In this document: positions 46,263 through 58,723 of the stretch, piece after piece
Position numbering within the stretch: the stretch's first letter is position 1
How the letters are laid out: each line of letters starts with the position of its first letter
Source of the DNA: Beverwykella pulmonaria
Taxonomy: Eukaryota > Ascomycota > Dothideomycetes > Pleosporales > Melanommataceae
Direction of reading: 5' to 3'
Assembly: GCA_001599595.1 (NCBI GenBank)
Contig: BCHH01000003.1
Coordinates: forward strand, 3,777,619 to 3,841,618
Length of the DNA stretch: 64,000 nt
Translations under genes and position numbers: made by a program
Notes under the pieces: model-generated
The model's input: only the letters and a program-made list of their open reading frames with translations
What the model was told of the DNA's origin: nothing
Database searches by the model: none

Positions 46263-48039
46263 ATGCCCATTCGTGTGTCTTTGAAGAACAAGCGCCGAAA
46301 AGGGATAATCAAGAGCAACGCCAACATGTCTGCCCCAGAGGCTTCGGCACCATCAACCACTCCCTCGTCCCGGCTCGAGGAGATTCTTTCTGCGGAAGAC
46401 CGCGTTGAAGAGCTTTCGGATTCGGAAAACGACGACGACAACGACGACGAGTACGAAGACATGGGCCCCGTTACTGAGGAAGAGCTGGCCAATACCGCGT
46501 ACATTAAGAGTGTCACTTCGCCTATTCGAGATGGCCTGCCCACGGAAACTTCCAAAGTCCAAGATGCGACTCTGGAGCTTGTTCTACCCTTTCTGGAGGG
46601 CAATCCTAATGAGTTCGAGCTCAATATATTCGGCCTGCCGAAACTTCAGCGTGCGGCTCATATCAAATTCCTCAAGCAAGCGCTAGGAGACTATCCGCAT
46701 CAGTTCGCTATGATGGATGCGTCGAGGCCGTGGCTCTTGTACTGGAGTTTGCAGGGATTGACTGCACTCTCATATGACATATCCGAATATCAAGAGAGGT
46801 AGGTCTGAAGGATTTTACTATACACACAACACCATGGAGGGGTCAAAACGACCAGGCTACACCTGCAAAGTGTTACTGTACCTTCTCGATGTGGCTTCGC
46901 CTTCGTAACATAATGACAAGAGGTTTCTCTCTTTGAACACCAGCCCCTTCGCACTAGTACCCCCTCCACCTTCTTAGTCTCATGCATTCCTTGCTTTGGG
47001 TTTTGTCTGTCCTTATGCATGTCTAACATAAGCCAGAGTTGTTCACACCTTCTCCTCCGCCCAACACCCTGACGGAGGTTACGGCGGCGGCTACGGCCAA
47101 CTCCCCCATCTTGCCGCCACATATGCTGCGATCCTAAGCCTCGTCATGGTCGGCGGCCGCGAAGCGTACGACTCCGTCAACCGCAGAACCATGTGGCACT
47201 ATCTTGGCCGAATGAAGCAACACGACGGCGGCTTCACCATGTCCCCAGGCGGCGAAGAAGACATCCGCGGCGCCTTCTGCGCACTCGTCATCATGTCCCT
47301 CCTCAACCTTCCCCTCTCGCTACCCCCCGACTCTCCAGCCCGCTCCCACGGCCACACCACCTTCCTCGATAGGCTGGGCGAGTGGGTATCCCGGTGCCAG
47401 ACCTACGAAGGCGGCATCTCCGCGGCGCCCGGAAACGAAGCACATGGCGCGTACGCCTTCTGCGGCCTCGGCTGCCTGAGCATCATGGGCCCTCCCAAAG
47501 AGACGCTGAACAAGCACCTCGACATCCCGCTGCTTATCCACTGGCTGTCCTCCCGCCAGTGCACTCCCGAGGGAGGTTACAACGGCCGCACGAATAAGCT
47601 CGTCGATGGATGTTACTCGCACTGGATCGGGGGCTGCTGGTCGCTCATCGAGGCCTCGACCTCGTCCGCGTCTCCTGCTGTGTCGATCTGGAACCGCAGC
47701 GCGCTCGCACGGTACATTCTCTCCGCTGCACAATTCAAAAAGGGCGGATTGGTAGATAAGCCCGGGAAGAGGCCGGATGCGTATCATTCCTGCTATAATT
47801 TAGCTGGGCTGAGTGCTGCTCAGCACTTCTATGGGTTTGATGAGGAAATGAAGGGAGAAATTGGGCAAGGCGAATTAAATGCACCGTATCATTGGAAGGA
47901 GGGCGTGGAGTATGAGGGTGAAAGGGTGTGGGATGTGGAGGGCGGTGATAAAGTGGAGAAAATTCATCCGGTGTTTGTTATTCCGTGGAAACAAGCGGAG
48001 GAGTGCAGGGGGTATTTCGAGGCGAAGGAGGGGTTTTGA
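46263..48039 (+). CDS. RAM1: Protein farnesyltransferase beta subunit
   Basis: Exons 46263-46798 and 47037-48039 with a 238-nt intron give 512 residues. The intron joins EYQER to VVHTFSSAQHPDGGYGGG in phase. Prenyltransferase alpha-alpha barrel repeats are clear (DGGFTMSPGGEEDIRGAFCAL, YEGGISAAPGNEAHGAYAFC, EGGYNGRTNKLVDGCYSHW). The zinc ligands Asp and Cys appear in KLVDGCYSHW and the His in DAYHSCYNLAG. With an alpha subunit encoded elsewhere it transfers farnesyl to CaaX proteins such as Ras and a-type pheromones. The N-terminus carries an acidic tract (ENDDDNDDEYED) absent from yeast. An internal ATG at 46326 is an alternative start. The intron is longer than others here. Confidence 0.93.
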
Positions 48040-48302
48040 TAGGAGGGATACATAGGGAATGCATCGGGAGGAGTTGTTAGGCTCGGCATATAAGAGAAGA
48101 TGGACAAGGATATGCTCTGATAGAATCGCAGCCTCGAGCTTTATCGAGGTCCGCAAATGCTCGGTACGTAGCAAAATTGGCAAGAGCATACGCATACAAT
48201 CCCCATCCACAAATCACATTTCCATCCCTCGTTCAATCTCATATTCAATTCAATTTCCCAATTCCTCGTACACTTCTCCATCACCCCTCTCCCTCCGTTC
48301 CC

Positions 48303-49174
48303 TTACTCGTTCAAATCCATAAAGACTGTCAACGGCGGGCCATCCACCACCTTCCCCTTCAGCAAAGCTTTGATCTCGGCGTGGGCTGCACACTCGGTGT
48401 CGTAGTATTCCATGTCCTCTTTGCTAGAGAAGACGGTACGGGCCACGACCGTGTAGCCCTTGTTTCGCGAGTCATTGTGCGTGGGCGAGGCGGAGGCGGT
48501 CAAGATGTAGGGGCTTCCGGACTAGGTGGAGAGGGGTTAGCTTGGACAGTAGAGGGGTAAAGGTGCGGGGTGTTTTGGGTATTATTGCAGATTTTCTCGA
48601 CGATAGGAGAGGTATGTGTTGAATATGTAATAATTGGCACGATCTAACGATTCAGCAATTCTCCAATTGTTCATTTCACTACGCCAGAGCAAGGGAGCTG
48701 AGATCTTTCGTACGTTATACGAGTCAGATACCCGCCCGATGCCGTAGTTTAAGTGAAAAACTTGTGGAGTTGAAATCCCCGAAGAACTGCTGGGGGCATG
48801 CTAAACTGTGACGTTCGCGAGGGACGATCGTGCCTGAGACCGGGACAGGGGGCTGGATTGCTGGGCGAGCATCCCGGCCAGAACAGCATAACTCTCTAAT
48901 CATCGAGAAGCCGATGTGTGGTGTCGATTAGGCGAATACAAATAGTGACTTTGTTGGAAGCATGTGATGAGATATTTTGGCTTGCAGCGCATGCAGGTTC
49001 GCATCGCCGTTGTGGATTGGGTCGGATCCAATGTACAGTGACAAGGCCCAAATGGGAATAACTCAAGCTCACCTTGACTGCATCTTGACTCAGCGTCGAG
49101 TACTTCTTAACGGCTGCCTCGATGTGAGGGGGTTCAGGGATCTTGAAGAGCGTCAGACGGATGATCTTGGTCAT
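48303..49174 (-). CDS. Stress-response A/B barrel (Dabb) domain protein
   Basis: Exons 49174-49073 (MTKIIRLTLFKIPEPPHIEA...) and 48521-48303 give 106 residues, the usual size of this dimeric ferredoxin-like fold. The first beta strand with LTLFKI, the KGYTVVARTVFSSKEDMEYYDTE helix and the final PPLTVFMDL strand are all present. Both junctions are canonical (GTGAGC and ACCTAG) and phase 0. The 551-nt intron between them is far longer than any other here. Family members range from polyketide cyclases to stress-induced proteins of unknown activity. Confidence 0.75.
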
Positions 49175-52100
49175 TTCGAGTGCTGCTGGCGAAGAGCTTG
49201 ATATATTGTGGCGTGCAGATAGGATTTCGAAGGATCGATGGAGGCGCGTTGGAAGATGCAAGCAATTCAAAGGATTCACGAAGAGATGTCAAAAATTGAG
49301 TTGTGATGTGTACAATTGTGCACCCGGCTGAGGCCATATTTGTGGAGAGCGTCGGGGCGGGTAGGGTGGAGACCCAGGACGGCATCAGCACATCTCAGCT
49401 TCGGTTCCCCTACGTTTGATGAAGCTTTTCGGAGGTCTCGCTATTTCACACGGAAGGCCTTGCTCGTCCTATATACGCCGCCCTGGAGGTGTCGCGGCTG
49501 TCAACGTCCATCAAAAGTTTCGGATTCCGATGCCGGAGGGCACTCGGTGGGTTTGTCTAACCTCGCACATCCAAGCGTGGAAGACGAATTTGGTGTCCAG
49601 TATTTTCGTAAGCCGCGCAGGGTGAGTGGAACACTGGATGAACCCTGGAGCGGGCGATATCACGGCGTCGGAGGCTCGCGTGACGTTGCTGATGGGCCGT
49701 GGTGTCGTACAGACCGCAACGCCGACGTGGGGACCGTCCGTTCCGGGCCCGCGCTGCCGCACATCTCACATCTCACAAGGCTGGAGCATGCTCGCAATGA
49801 TCGTGGTTGGAGACGAACTGGTGGGTCGTGCCGCTGGAAGGCGGCCGATTCGAAGCTTCTCCCAGTGCTGACGAGGGGTTGAGTCTCTACATCTCTCCAA
49901 CGACGACATCACTCGCAATGCCGCTGCCTCCGTGTAGGAGCAGCAATGGCGGTCACGGCGGCAGTCGACTGCCATGAGGGTTTCTCTAGCCTCGCGCGCT
50001 CATGTACATATCTTAGGAGGGCCAGATATGGCCCGCATCGAAGCTGCTTTGTTGCTGGCGTCCCTTCACCGCCTCTTTCTCCTCCAACAACGACACCTTG
50101 CAGCAAAGTCCTGCACAGCCGTGGCTGGTGCTCCGCCGTCATTTCGCCCGCCGTACGAGAGCTCTATCACCCATCGGCTGATTCGTCTCGGGCGTCCTCT
50201 GCCAATTCTTCGCTATGCCTGCCCTCTGGTTACCCCAGCGGAGCCATCCGCCTGCCATTCGTCTGCCGTTCGCATTTCACGCGTCGTCGTCCTGCTGCAC
50301 GCACTGTTCATCAATTCACTACCCCCTCGCAGCCTTCCCATCCAAGACTTAGGACCGACGCCAAACGAGGCCGCTGTTGCATACGCCCCGTCCTCCACGT
50401 CTTGTAGTCAATGTACACGCTCCAGTACTGAGCGTCCCGGGCCTATCACCATGACCATCACTGTGCTCCCTCGCGCTCTACCGCACGCTTCTCCGAGCAC
50501 TTGCGTTGCCTGAGCTGCCCGCGCGGCGGCAAGGTCGTATCTTTGTCACTCGTCACTCGTCCGATCCCCTCTGCAGGCGCCCGTCTTGCGGTCCCTCGCT
50601 GTCCGCTGCCTCGACGTGCGCCCGCAGTGCCATGCCTTGGATGCAAGTCTCATCTGAGATGGCCGCTTCAGCCCTCTAGGGCCCCCTCTTGCGGGTGCCA
50701 GGCTCGCGACTCCCTCCAATATCCCTAGATATTGCTGACGCGGACGGAAAGGCCAGTTCGGACGATGCGTGCAAGCTGTTCGGCGGGATTGCGCGCCTCT
50801 CGCTTCGCTCTCCAGGAAAAATCCCGTGTGCATGTGCATTCAGGATTCAGGAACCCCAGCCCACCCCGGGCTCGCGCCAAGCATCGTGCGAATCGTGCGA
50901 ATGGCACGCAAATGCTCGCAGCCCCGGTGCCATTGAGCAATTGACGCTCTGGAGCCGGCGAAACGAGCCCTGCAACGGCGACTCATGCTCGCAAGCATGC
51001 CTTACAGCTTACAGCCGTTGGTCTGCGCCCTTTTGGGAGTTTGGCGCAGATAGTTCCACCTCCAAAGTATCAAGCGTCTTGCCAGCTCACCACGCATGCA
51101 TGAGCACGGGCGTCCGGGGGGTGCAACGACATTGTATGGTAACACCAACCCCGTTTCCTCTCCGAAACCCTCGATTCCAGCAATCAATCACGGCCAGATG
51201 CTTTCCACCTCCCCTGCTACCAGGAAGCAGCCTGCTATTCCTGGTGTGATGCCCTTCCGCTTGCAAGCCACCATGCTCTGCACCCGCTCGCGGTCACGAT
51301 AGCGTGTCAATCTCCCTTCCAGTCGACCTTCCCTCAGGCGCGACTCCCGCGCTCTCTGCTTTTATTGTGCATGGCCGTGTCAGCTGCTGCCAGCCCAGTT
51401 TTCCCTGCGCTTGGACTGATGGCGTTGGCACCGTCTCTGGTCCAGTTCACGACGTGCACTCCCCATGTCCAAACACGGCCATATGCCTTCCCTCGCCAAG
51501 ACATCGTGTAATCGCATTCGGGGTCACGGAACACTAGACGGGGCTTGCAGCATCTGACGTTGCCGTGCTTTGCATCTCTCCTCTCACTCACAACGATGCA
51601 TTAGTGGCAACCCTCGATGAGTACGAGTAGAGCGTGTTTGCGTTCGTGTCAATGCCGTCCTCTGTATCGCCGTCCCGGCGGCGGAGTACTGGTACTTTAT
51701 CAATTATGCTTCCACATCAGGCGCCTCGGCCTGTCGATCGAGTCGTCAAAAATATGTACAGCCTTGACGAACGGGCCGCAGGGTAATAATGATCCCGATC
51801 ACCAGCCGTTCACCACACTACTGCTGCAGCTGGGTGGCAAATCAGAAGATTTGCGCTTCGGTGGGGACCGGTCAAACTGTGCCTTTTGCAGTCTGAGGAC
51901 TTTTGCTAGCCAAATTCTGGATCCCGCTCTCCACTGGCGAAAATGCACGCCAGCACATCAATATGGGTCTCTCCCACAGAGCCGCAACAAAGCCCGCAGG
52001 CTATTCATTTCAAGACGTCCAATTGCTCTCGGACTCTTACTGGCGGGCGAGCTCGACGCGGTTGCATATCCTGAGATGCCTGCTACGCTCGGCTGCCGCA

Positions 52101-52433
52101 TTTAATTACACTCCATCCCACGGCGGAGGCATATGTCCCCCCCATCCCCATCTCACTTTCTGCAGGCCACTCACTCTCCCTTGCTGTTGTTCATTCCTCG
52201 ATAGCCTTTCTCCACCACCAGGACAGCTGTCACTTCTCACATTGGTAGTTGTCAAGCCCCCGAACGCATCGTCCGTCGTACAACAGGAGCCACGAATACC
52301 GCCCTAGGCTTGATATCATCGCCACCAACGAGCGTGTGCCAGTCAAGCAACTGTTTGCTGCCGGCTTTCCCCCTTGAGATCTACCAGTTTACATCAAACC
52401 GCCCTTAATTGCACCAATTGATATCCAACCACT
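49175..52433. other. Gene-free 3.3-kb stretch, GC-richer than neighbours
   Basis: Many overlapping frames of 60-190 residues on both strands, as expected of GC-rich noncoding DNA with few stops; composition is Arg, Ser, Pro and Cys rich with no domains. It may serve as a long promoter or leader for the dsRBM-like gene. Confidence 0.4.
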
Positions 52434-53209
52434 ATGTTTTACATCATGTACCTCACAGGTATGTTTGGCTTAATTTAGCTTCTTTGCATTCCAATACCCG
52501 GCGGCACAGGCGTGGAGGCTGTACAAATCTACCCCAGAAGGAGGTGGACATGTATCAATTGGTGTGAAAGTACCCATGGAGGTGCTCTTCCTTCCTATCA
52601 TGTCGGTCCAGCACACCGATTACCATTCCATTGGGAACAGGAACACCAATTGTGGCTGCGCCGAGCACCCAGACCCTGGCTTCCTCAGTTTCTATTGTTC
52701 ATTCACTGATGATCGTCACAGGCCTTTGCCAACGCCGTCACTGGCCCGACCCTCTCTTCCAGACGTTCCGAACTCGCTACGGCTATGGCTGCACAGTCCG
52801 GGTGAACAACAGGGAGTACACCACGGATGTCGAGTACGAATCGGACGAGCTGGCAAAGAATGCTGCGGCAACCAGGGCTTACATGATCTGCCGCAACTTC
52901 TCCGTCAACGATGGGCGCTGCCCCGGCCAGGGAGGCGTAGCTCAGGGGTTACCCGTGGCCATTGGAACTGGAAGGAGAAATACTTGCTCGTCCAATGACT
53001 ATGACAGCGCCAGCTCGAGCGGTGGAACAAGCCCAAGGAACAGTGACTGCGGTCTCGACTCAGAAACGCCTGCCCGTAGAACTAGCAAGTCTTCTGCTTC
53101 GTCAACAATGGCGTCGACCGTGAGTCCGAACTGCCTTTGCGGCCGCGGGTGCGTTCGTGCATACGAAAGATGCACTCTATGTCTCCGCCAGGCTGGATAC
53201 AGGTGTTAG
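52434..53209 (+). CDS. dsRNA-binding-motif-like protein with C-terminal Cys cluster
   Basis: Proposed exons are 52434-52458 and 52722-53209 with a 263-nt intron (GTATGT...GTCACAG), in phase, giving 170 residues. The helix-strand-strand-helix order of a dsRBM is visible: PDPLF, then RTRYGYGCTVRVNNREYTTD, then DELAKNAAATRAYMICRNF, where the last helix has the Ala-rich K-NAAA pattern of dsRBM helix 2. A Ser/Gly-rich linker follows, then CLCGRGC...CTLC...C, six cysteines that could bind zinc. The first exon is short and its assignment uncertain; the core is continuous within 52740-53209. A role in RNA binding is inference. Confidence 0.55.
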
Positions 53210-53830
53210 ACGGGCGGCCTACGCTATCCTTGACTTTTCGCGCATCGGCGTCATCCATTACCATATCATCCCATTCCATATCTGGACTACTTGCCTTGTT
53301 TGGAAAAGCGAAAAACGATACCACATCATACCATAACGACCCCAAAAGACTTGACGAGCTCAGGCTCAGCGGATACCACGACTTTGACGTCCATGTTCAC
53401 GAATTTGCATAACGACATTACGACTCGACTAACGAACGCTCGATAACGAATTATTGCTTCTTCTCTCTTTCCAAACGGGATGCCTTCCGATCTCAATTAT
53501 TTTTCCCTTTTATATTCTGCTTCTACGAGAACCACTGCTTGACTCATGTCTCTCATTCAGACTGCCTTTTGCGCGGCGGCAAAGCATAGCGAACTGCATT
53601 TGAGCGTTTCAGCGAAACTACTTGCTTATGATGGGTTGGCACTTTGATTGGGTTTTAGTTATATTCGCAGATTGTTGCTTCTCTCCTCACTACTGTTTAT
53701 GAACGAACCGAACCAAGAGAAAGATTACGAGTATGATTATGATTATGATTATGATTGCGTTTACGACAAGAAGCTGTTTGCCATTTTTATTTGACTTTCT
53801 ACCTAACTTCACCCTTCGTACGTACGAACA
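53210..53830. other. Intergenic with a small microsatellite
   Basis: Four perfect ATGATT copies lie at 53733-53756. No gene recognised. Confidence 0.5.
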
Positions 53831-55326
53831 GTGCTGCATCTCACGATGTTTAGCGCGCACCGGAAATATATAGTTGTTGTACCCGGTACTATTGAACTTG
53901 CCTTTTCAGTTGGACTTGCTGTTGATATCTATGCCTGGACCTCACTAACGCAACAATTGCCTTGTAGACTGATTGTGATCGTGTGCTTTGATATATCATT
54001 TTCTGCAGGTTCTTCTAATCTCAGTCTCATTGGTTGTGCTTCTGACCTGTCGATGAATTCTGCACCATACGACCTTTCCTATGCCGGACCGAAGAGACAT
54101 GCTAACCTGAAGCTACGATCGCCACCCACTTTCTCAGTAATATCCGGCCTTCATGTCGGTGTGCCGACTGGCACCTCGTCTGGCTCTTTGACGAGCTCGA
54201 GCAGCAGCAGTACTGTTAGCTTGCCCACGACCACCACAACGAGCTCGAGTAGCAGCACGGTCAGCCAGCCTACTCCTTCTTCAAGGAGCTCGAGCAGTAC
54301 TACCAGCCAGTCTACTCCTGCCCGAGCAGCAACACTGCCAGCCAGCCAGCAATTTCCTCGACTAGTGCATCGACCAGCTCAAGCAACAGCACAGCCAGTC
54401 TGCCTCTATCGTCCAGACCTACGTCCACATTGCAAACCTCCTCTCCCGATACAAAGTGCAGCACAAGCAGCACTACTACCACAGCCTCAAACCGTAGCAC
54501 TATCAACCTGCCTTCGTCCTCCACGTCTACATCCCAAGCCGCCTCGGCGGAACCTAAGTGTATCGACTACAGCACCACTACCACGGTGCCCACAACCACG
54601 ACCGCGACCTCAACAACCGTCTTGAACCCCTCGCTAGTCAGCAACCTAACATCTACATTCAGCGCGGCAACCCCCACCTAGTCCAGGAACAGCATCATCA
54701 CCTGGCGCCCCAACAGCCGCATGTTGACCGCGCCACCCCCGGCTGGCCCACAAAGATCGCCACGCCAAAAATACAGAAACACCACCCCGTCTACATCCAG
54801 AAGAACGCCAAAGAGGATGGGCCCACCAACTCTTCTCAAACATGCAGAAGGGCCCCAGCAGCGGTACATCGCTAAGCGCGACGAGCCCACCATTCCTGAA
54901 GCGCCCTAAGACTGCCAGCTACAGGCCATGTTTCATAGTGAAGTGAGTAAGTTGTCACCTCAGAGCCTAACTGAGAACGTGCGGGCTTCGGTGTCGCAGA
55001 CAAATCCAAACGCTCTTCGCACCCGTGATGACGTCGTTGAGTCCGTCGTGCCTGCCGCTGACTTCTCGAGTTTGGCGTAGATCCCGATGTTGCGGGCTGA
55101 GAGTACCGCCGCGGCGGTGCATAAGGGCGGCTATCGACATGTGTATAAGATGAACTTTGTGGTGATAGCAGCGGTTTGGTGCGGGTTGTGTTTTGTGTTA
55201 TTGGTGCTTGTCGGGGTAATGGTTTGGATAAAGGTTAGGGGTAAAAAGACGGTGGATAGGGTGAAGAGGGGAGAGAGACTTCCGCTTAGCAAGGATGAGG
55301 AGGTTGGTGAGAAAGGGAGGGTTTAG
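53831..55326 (+). pseudogene. Ser/Thr-rich mucin-like single-pass membrane protein, decayed
   Basis: A frame from 53831 enters a Ser/Thr-rich stalk near 54150 (SSGSLTSSSSSS, then TTTTTSSSSS). Near 54325 the Ser/Thr pattern jumps to another frame, which ends at 54681. From 54721 a third frame runs, with stops at 54907-54909 and about 55078-55080, into a transmembrane segment FVVIAAVWCGLCFVLLVLVG at about 55160-55220 followed by a basic then acidic cytosolic tail ending 55326. The layout is that of wall-sensor or mucin-like surface proteins. With two in-frame stops and a frame change it is either a pseudogene or a gene with introns I could not place. Confidence 0.45.
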
Positions 55327-56195
55327 GTGTGAAGAGAGTGAGAGGTTTGGTGTGAATTGTTTTCATTGAAATGTTTTGAGATCTGATACTTGGGAGATGG
55401 GATTGGGTTGATTAGGTGAATTGGTTGTGTTGGGGTTTTGATGCTTTGTTTCCGGTTTCTTGGTGTATATGGATGTTTCTTGAGGTAGATAAATATTAAC
55501 GCATAGAAATTATATACTGGTTCTGAGGGCTTGAGCTCTTGCACTGAGGTCTAGTCATTGCATGGCACACTCAGTCAACTCGCACAAATACCTTTTAGAA
55601 CATATCAGCTGTAGTCTTGTATCGGTGTATCTCATCCCTCTAGATACCGTCGCAGCTTTCGTCATCAACGTGGTTAAGTTCTCAGTCCTTGCACCTCAGC
55701 GAACATCTCGACGAAAGCGAAGTGTATAGAACTAAAGGAAATGTAGAACATACCAATACCAGACATTCGCAAAGAGTTCATTATCATGGCAAGAGAGAAG
55801 AACAGTCTCCATGCAGTTTATATTCACTTGAGAGAAGCGGATCGAGTAGACGAGGGATACTCGGTATATAAGTAAGCGTTTTTACTGAGGGGTCCCATTG
55901 CAATGCGGTTAAGCGAAAGCTTAAGCTGTCTTACTTGATTCTCAATTTTATAGGAAGAGAGTCGTCGCTAATACTATCCAACAGAGAAGGAAAAAGAGAC
56001 ACAACGAGCGATCCGACTTATATACAAAGCTCACCACACCAAGTAATTCCTACCTCTACTTCCTTATATCCACAACCCTAGAATAAGTTCTTACTGTACC
56101 CATCCTCACTAGCATGGCCTAAGAAGGATTTAGATTGCTTAATTACTTATCAATAGCCACGCAAACGATGGCGAGAATGAGCAGATGCCATCGGG
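55327..56195. other. Intergenic, no gene recognised
   Basis: AT-rich with short frames only. Nothing identifiable. Confidence 0.4.
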
Positions 56196-56768
56196 TCCAC
56201 CTACGGCCGACTGGACGTACTCATCAACAATGCTGCTACCGTAAGCGTCGACCCTTCCGCCTTTGCTAAGCCTCACGATATCAACATCGAGGACATCGAG
56301 AAGACGATGCAGGTCAACTATGTGGCCAAGTTCAACAACGCCAAGGCGCTTCTACCGTTGCTGCTCAGGACCGAGGGCGGCGCAAAGACTATTGTCAACA
56401 TCACTAGTGCCATGTCGCATTTTGGAGCAATGGGCGCTATCGGATACAACATCTCTGAGTTGACGGTGAATAGGTTAACCGAGGCACTGGCCTAGGCGTA
56501 TGCTGCGGATGGCGTTGTCGCGTATTGCGTGCATCCCGGAATCGTAGCTACCATGCCCCCGCCAATTGGAATGGAGGCTCCTGAAGCGCGTGCCATGGCA
56601 ACGGATGACGTCGCGCTGTGTGGAGCATTTCTGGTGTGGCTGGTAAAGGAGAAGAGGGATTGGCTGAGCGGGCGGTACCTCAGTGCGAATTGGGACGTGG
56701 ACGAGTTGGAGAGCAGGAAGAATGCCATTGTCAGCGAGGATAAACTGAAGATGTGCATGGTGGTTTAG
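56196..56768 (+). pseudogene. Short-chain dehydrogenase/reductase remnant
   Basis: The frame reads YGRLDVLINNAA, MQVNYVAKFNNAKALLPLL, IVNITSAMSHFGAMG and a C-terminal PGIVATMPP block, all SDR hallmarks. The N-terminal GxxxGxG cofactor loop is missing. The YxxxK active site reads YNISE, so the catalytic Lys is Glu. TAG at 56493-56495 interrupts the frame where a Gln codon is likely. It is a 5'-truncated, inactivated copy. Confidence 0.75.
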
Positions 56769-57474
56769 ACAAGGGTGCTGTGGGTCGGTTTCCAAGCATG
56801 TCATACGTCCTCGGGTGTAACCAAAGTGCGATTAGCGTGGCTTGGCGCGTAGTATAATTGCACCTCATTAACGAGCGAGAAGCTCATTGAAATCTGATAC
56901 AAATATAGTTACATTGAACATTAGCTTTAAGAGTTGCTTTAAAAATTGTTCGCCACGAATCTTGCAAAGCATGCATAGACCGGAGTGACATTTCCCTGAT
57001 TTTTTGTTTCATTCTTACCCAAGGCTTTCCGAAAGGTCTTCTCATGAATACTTGGAATATAGGACTTTTCAACTCGACAGAGCACTCTCGCATGAATTTT
57101 CATATCTCTCTAGTCTTAGTGCGGTATTTGAGAGCCTGTATTTCGCATTGGCCACCGTGTTGCGAATGTTTTGGCCACTGTTGTTCCTTCATGGCAGTAG
57201 GTCTGACCAGTTGTCCTGATAGTAATTAATAAATGAACGTAGGCGTTGATTGATGTACTAGTTCAGCAAATCTGTGTTGCCGTTGGTCTGCGGGTGATAT
57301 GGCGTTGATAGCTTCCGACATAGCTTGTCTATAAATACTAAGGTGAACTAAGGACCGCGGTTAGACACTATTAACTTAGGTGGGCTGAATACACGCTAGA
57401 TGTATTGATAGTACATGCCAGCTGACTGGGCTGCTGCTGTTGTCTTGTGGCAAGGCAATGAGAAGCAGCGCTTG

Positions 57475-58320
57475 TGTCACGAGCAACCTTCTCCTCGGCC
57501 AGGCTTCGGCCAGGTCTTGGATCACGTGATCTCCGGTCACGTGCCGATCTGTATATAGCTACCTTCCGACTCCTGAGTACTCCTCAATGATTCGTCTTGA
57601 ATACACCCACATTTCGATCTCCTGCCTACAGTCTCCTTACAATTCGAATCCTTCATACTCCTACTCAGGAAGGCAGTCGATTGAGATCCTGAAAAAAACT
57701 CGTGTTTCTGTTACCCTACCCTTCTCAATGTCCACCCACTGAAACGAAACTATGGCTGGAACTCGCAAGACAACTACGAAGAAAGATGACGCCGATAAGG
57801 GAAAGCAACCGGTCTGAAACCACCCCAACGACGTCGCGGAGCCAATCCTATACTCATCGGAGTCTGACGAACAGCTCTACAACGAAAACAATCGCCGTCT
57901 CAACAGCAAAGAGACTGGCATTGAAGAGCTGGACGAGGTCGACGATTTCTTCGAGGACTCAGAAGTGGGGGATTAAAGAGACCCCCAACCAGAGCAAACT
58001 GGCTTTCGGAGCGCCACCGGCGAAGGGCTGGGAAACCAACAAGTCGCCGCTGGTCTAGATCAGGGCGCCTCTTTGCCACGACACCCACTTCCCGAGAACC
58101 CTCTTCAGAGTTTACACCAATCGGGAAGATACCCAGCCACGGGGAGTAATAACTTACCACTCGGAGAAGGCCCTACTCATCCCCGACGGGTGCTCATTGA
58201 CACACCGACGTCAGCCCCGTCCAATGATGAGTAGGGCCTTCTCCAAGTGGTAAGTGATTACTCCCCGTGGCTGGGTATCTTCCCGATTGGTGTAAACCCT
58301 GAAGAGGGTTGCTCGTGACA
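57475..58320 (+). mobile_element. 846-bp LTR/gag fold-back insertion in the Gypsy integrase
   Basis: Begins TGTCACGAGCAACC and ends GGTTGCTCGTGACA, flanked by the 5-bp duplication GCTTG at 57470-57474 and 58321-58325. Removing it with one GCTTG rejoins the integrase frame (VDQLSK to RCFSLPCHKTT). Inside are an LTR-like promoter region with CACGTGATC, a gag-like frame starting MAGTRKTTTKKDDADKGKQ at 57752 that meets stops, and a large inverted repeat. Confidence 0.75.
58097..58310. repeat. 84-bp inverted repeat with 46-bp spacer
   Basis: Bases 58097-58180 and 58227-58310 are inverse copies with only a few mismatches (shared core CGGGAAGATACCCAGCCACG). The spacer is 58181-58226. As RNA or single-stranded DNA it would form a long hairpin. 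Confidence 0.9.
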
Positions 58321-58723
58321 GCTTGCTTAGTTGGTCTACCACAACCAAGGCACAGCCATATCCTTTCTTGTTAGGCAGGAAAGACTTGAAATCTATTGAC
58401 ACATCCTGCTAGGCTTGCTCTGGTATTGGCAGTGACTTAATCAAGCTAGGGGTCTTGTCACAAGGTATGTGGCTTCATCTGCAGGCCTTACACGCAGTAA
58501 TGTAGTTTTTGACATCCTTACTTATGCTAGGCTAGTAGTATTGATCTTGGAGCAGCTTGCCTGTCTTTGGGCAGTCACCTGGGTAGCATAGATGGCTTAA
58601 ATGAGATAGGTCCTTAGGGGTGTACTGCAGGAACCACTAGCTTGCCATTGTATAGAAGTAGTCCCCCGTTGAGTTTCTATAAGGTTGACATGTTAGATAG
58701 GGCCTTTTCTTGATATGGCTCTG

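Noticed and set aside
49946..50513. Overlapping plus-strand frames of 153 and 179 residues
   Set aside because: GC-rich DNA with few stops produces overlapping frames in several phases; neither shows a domain, signal or splice context.
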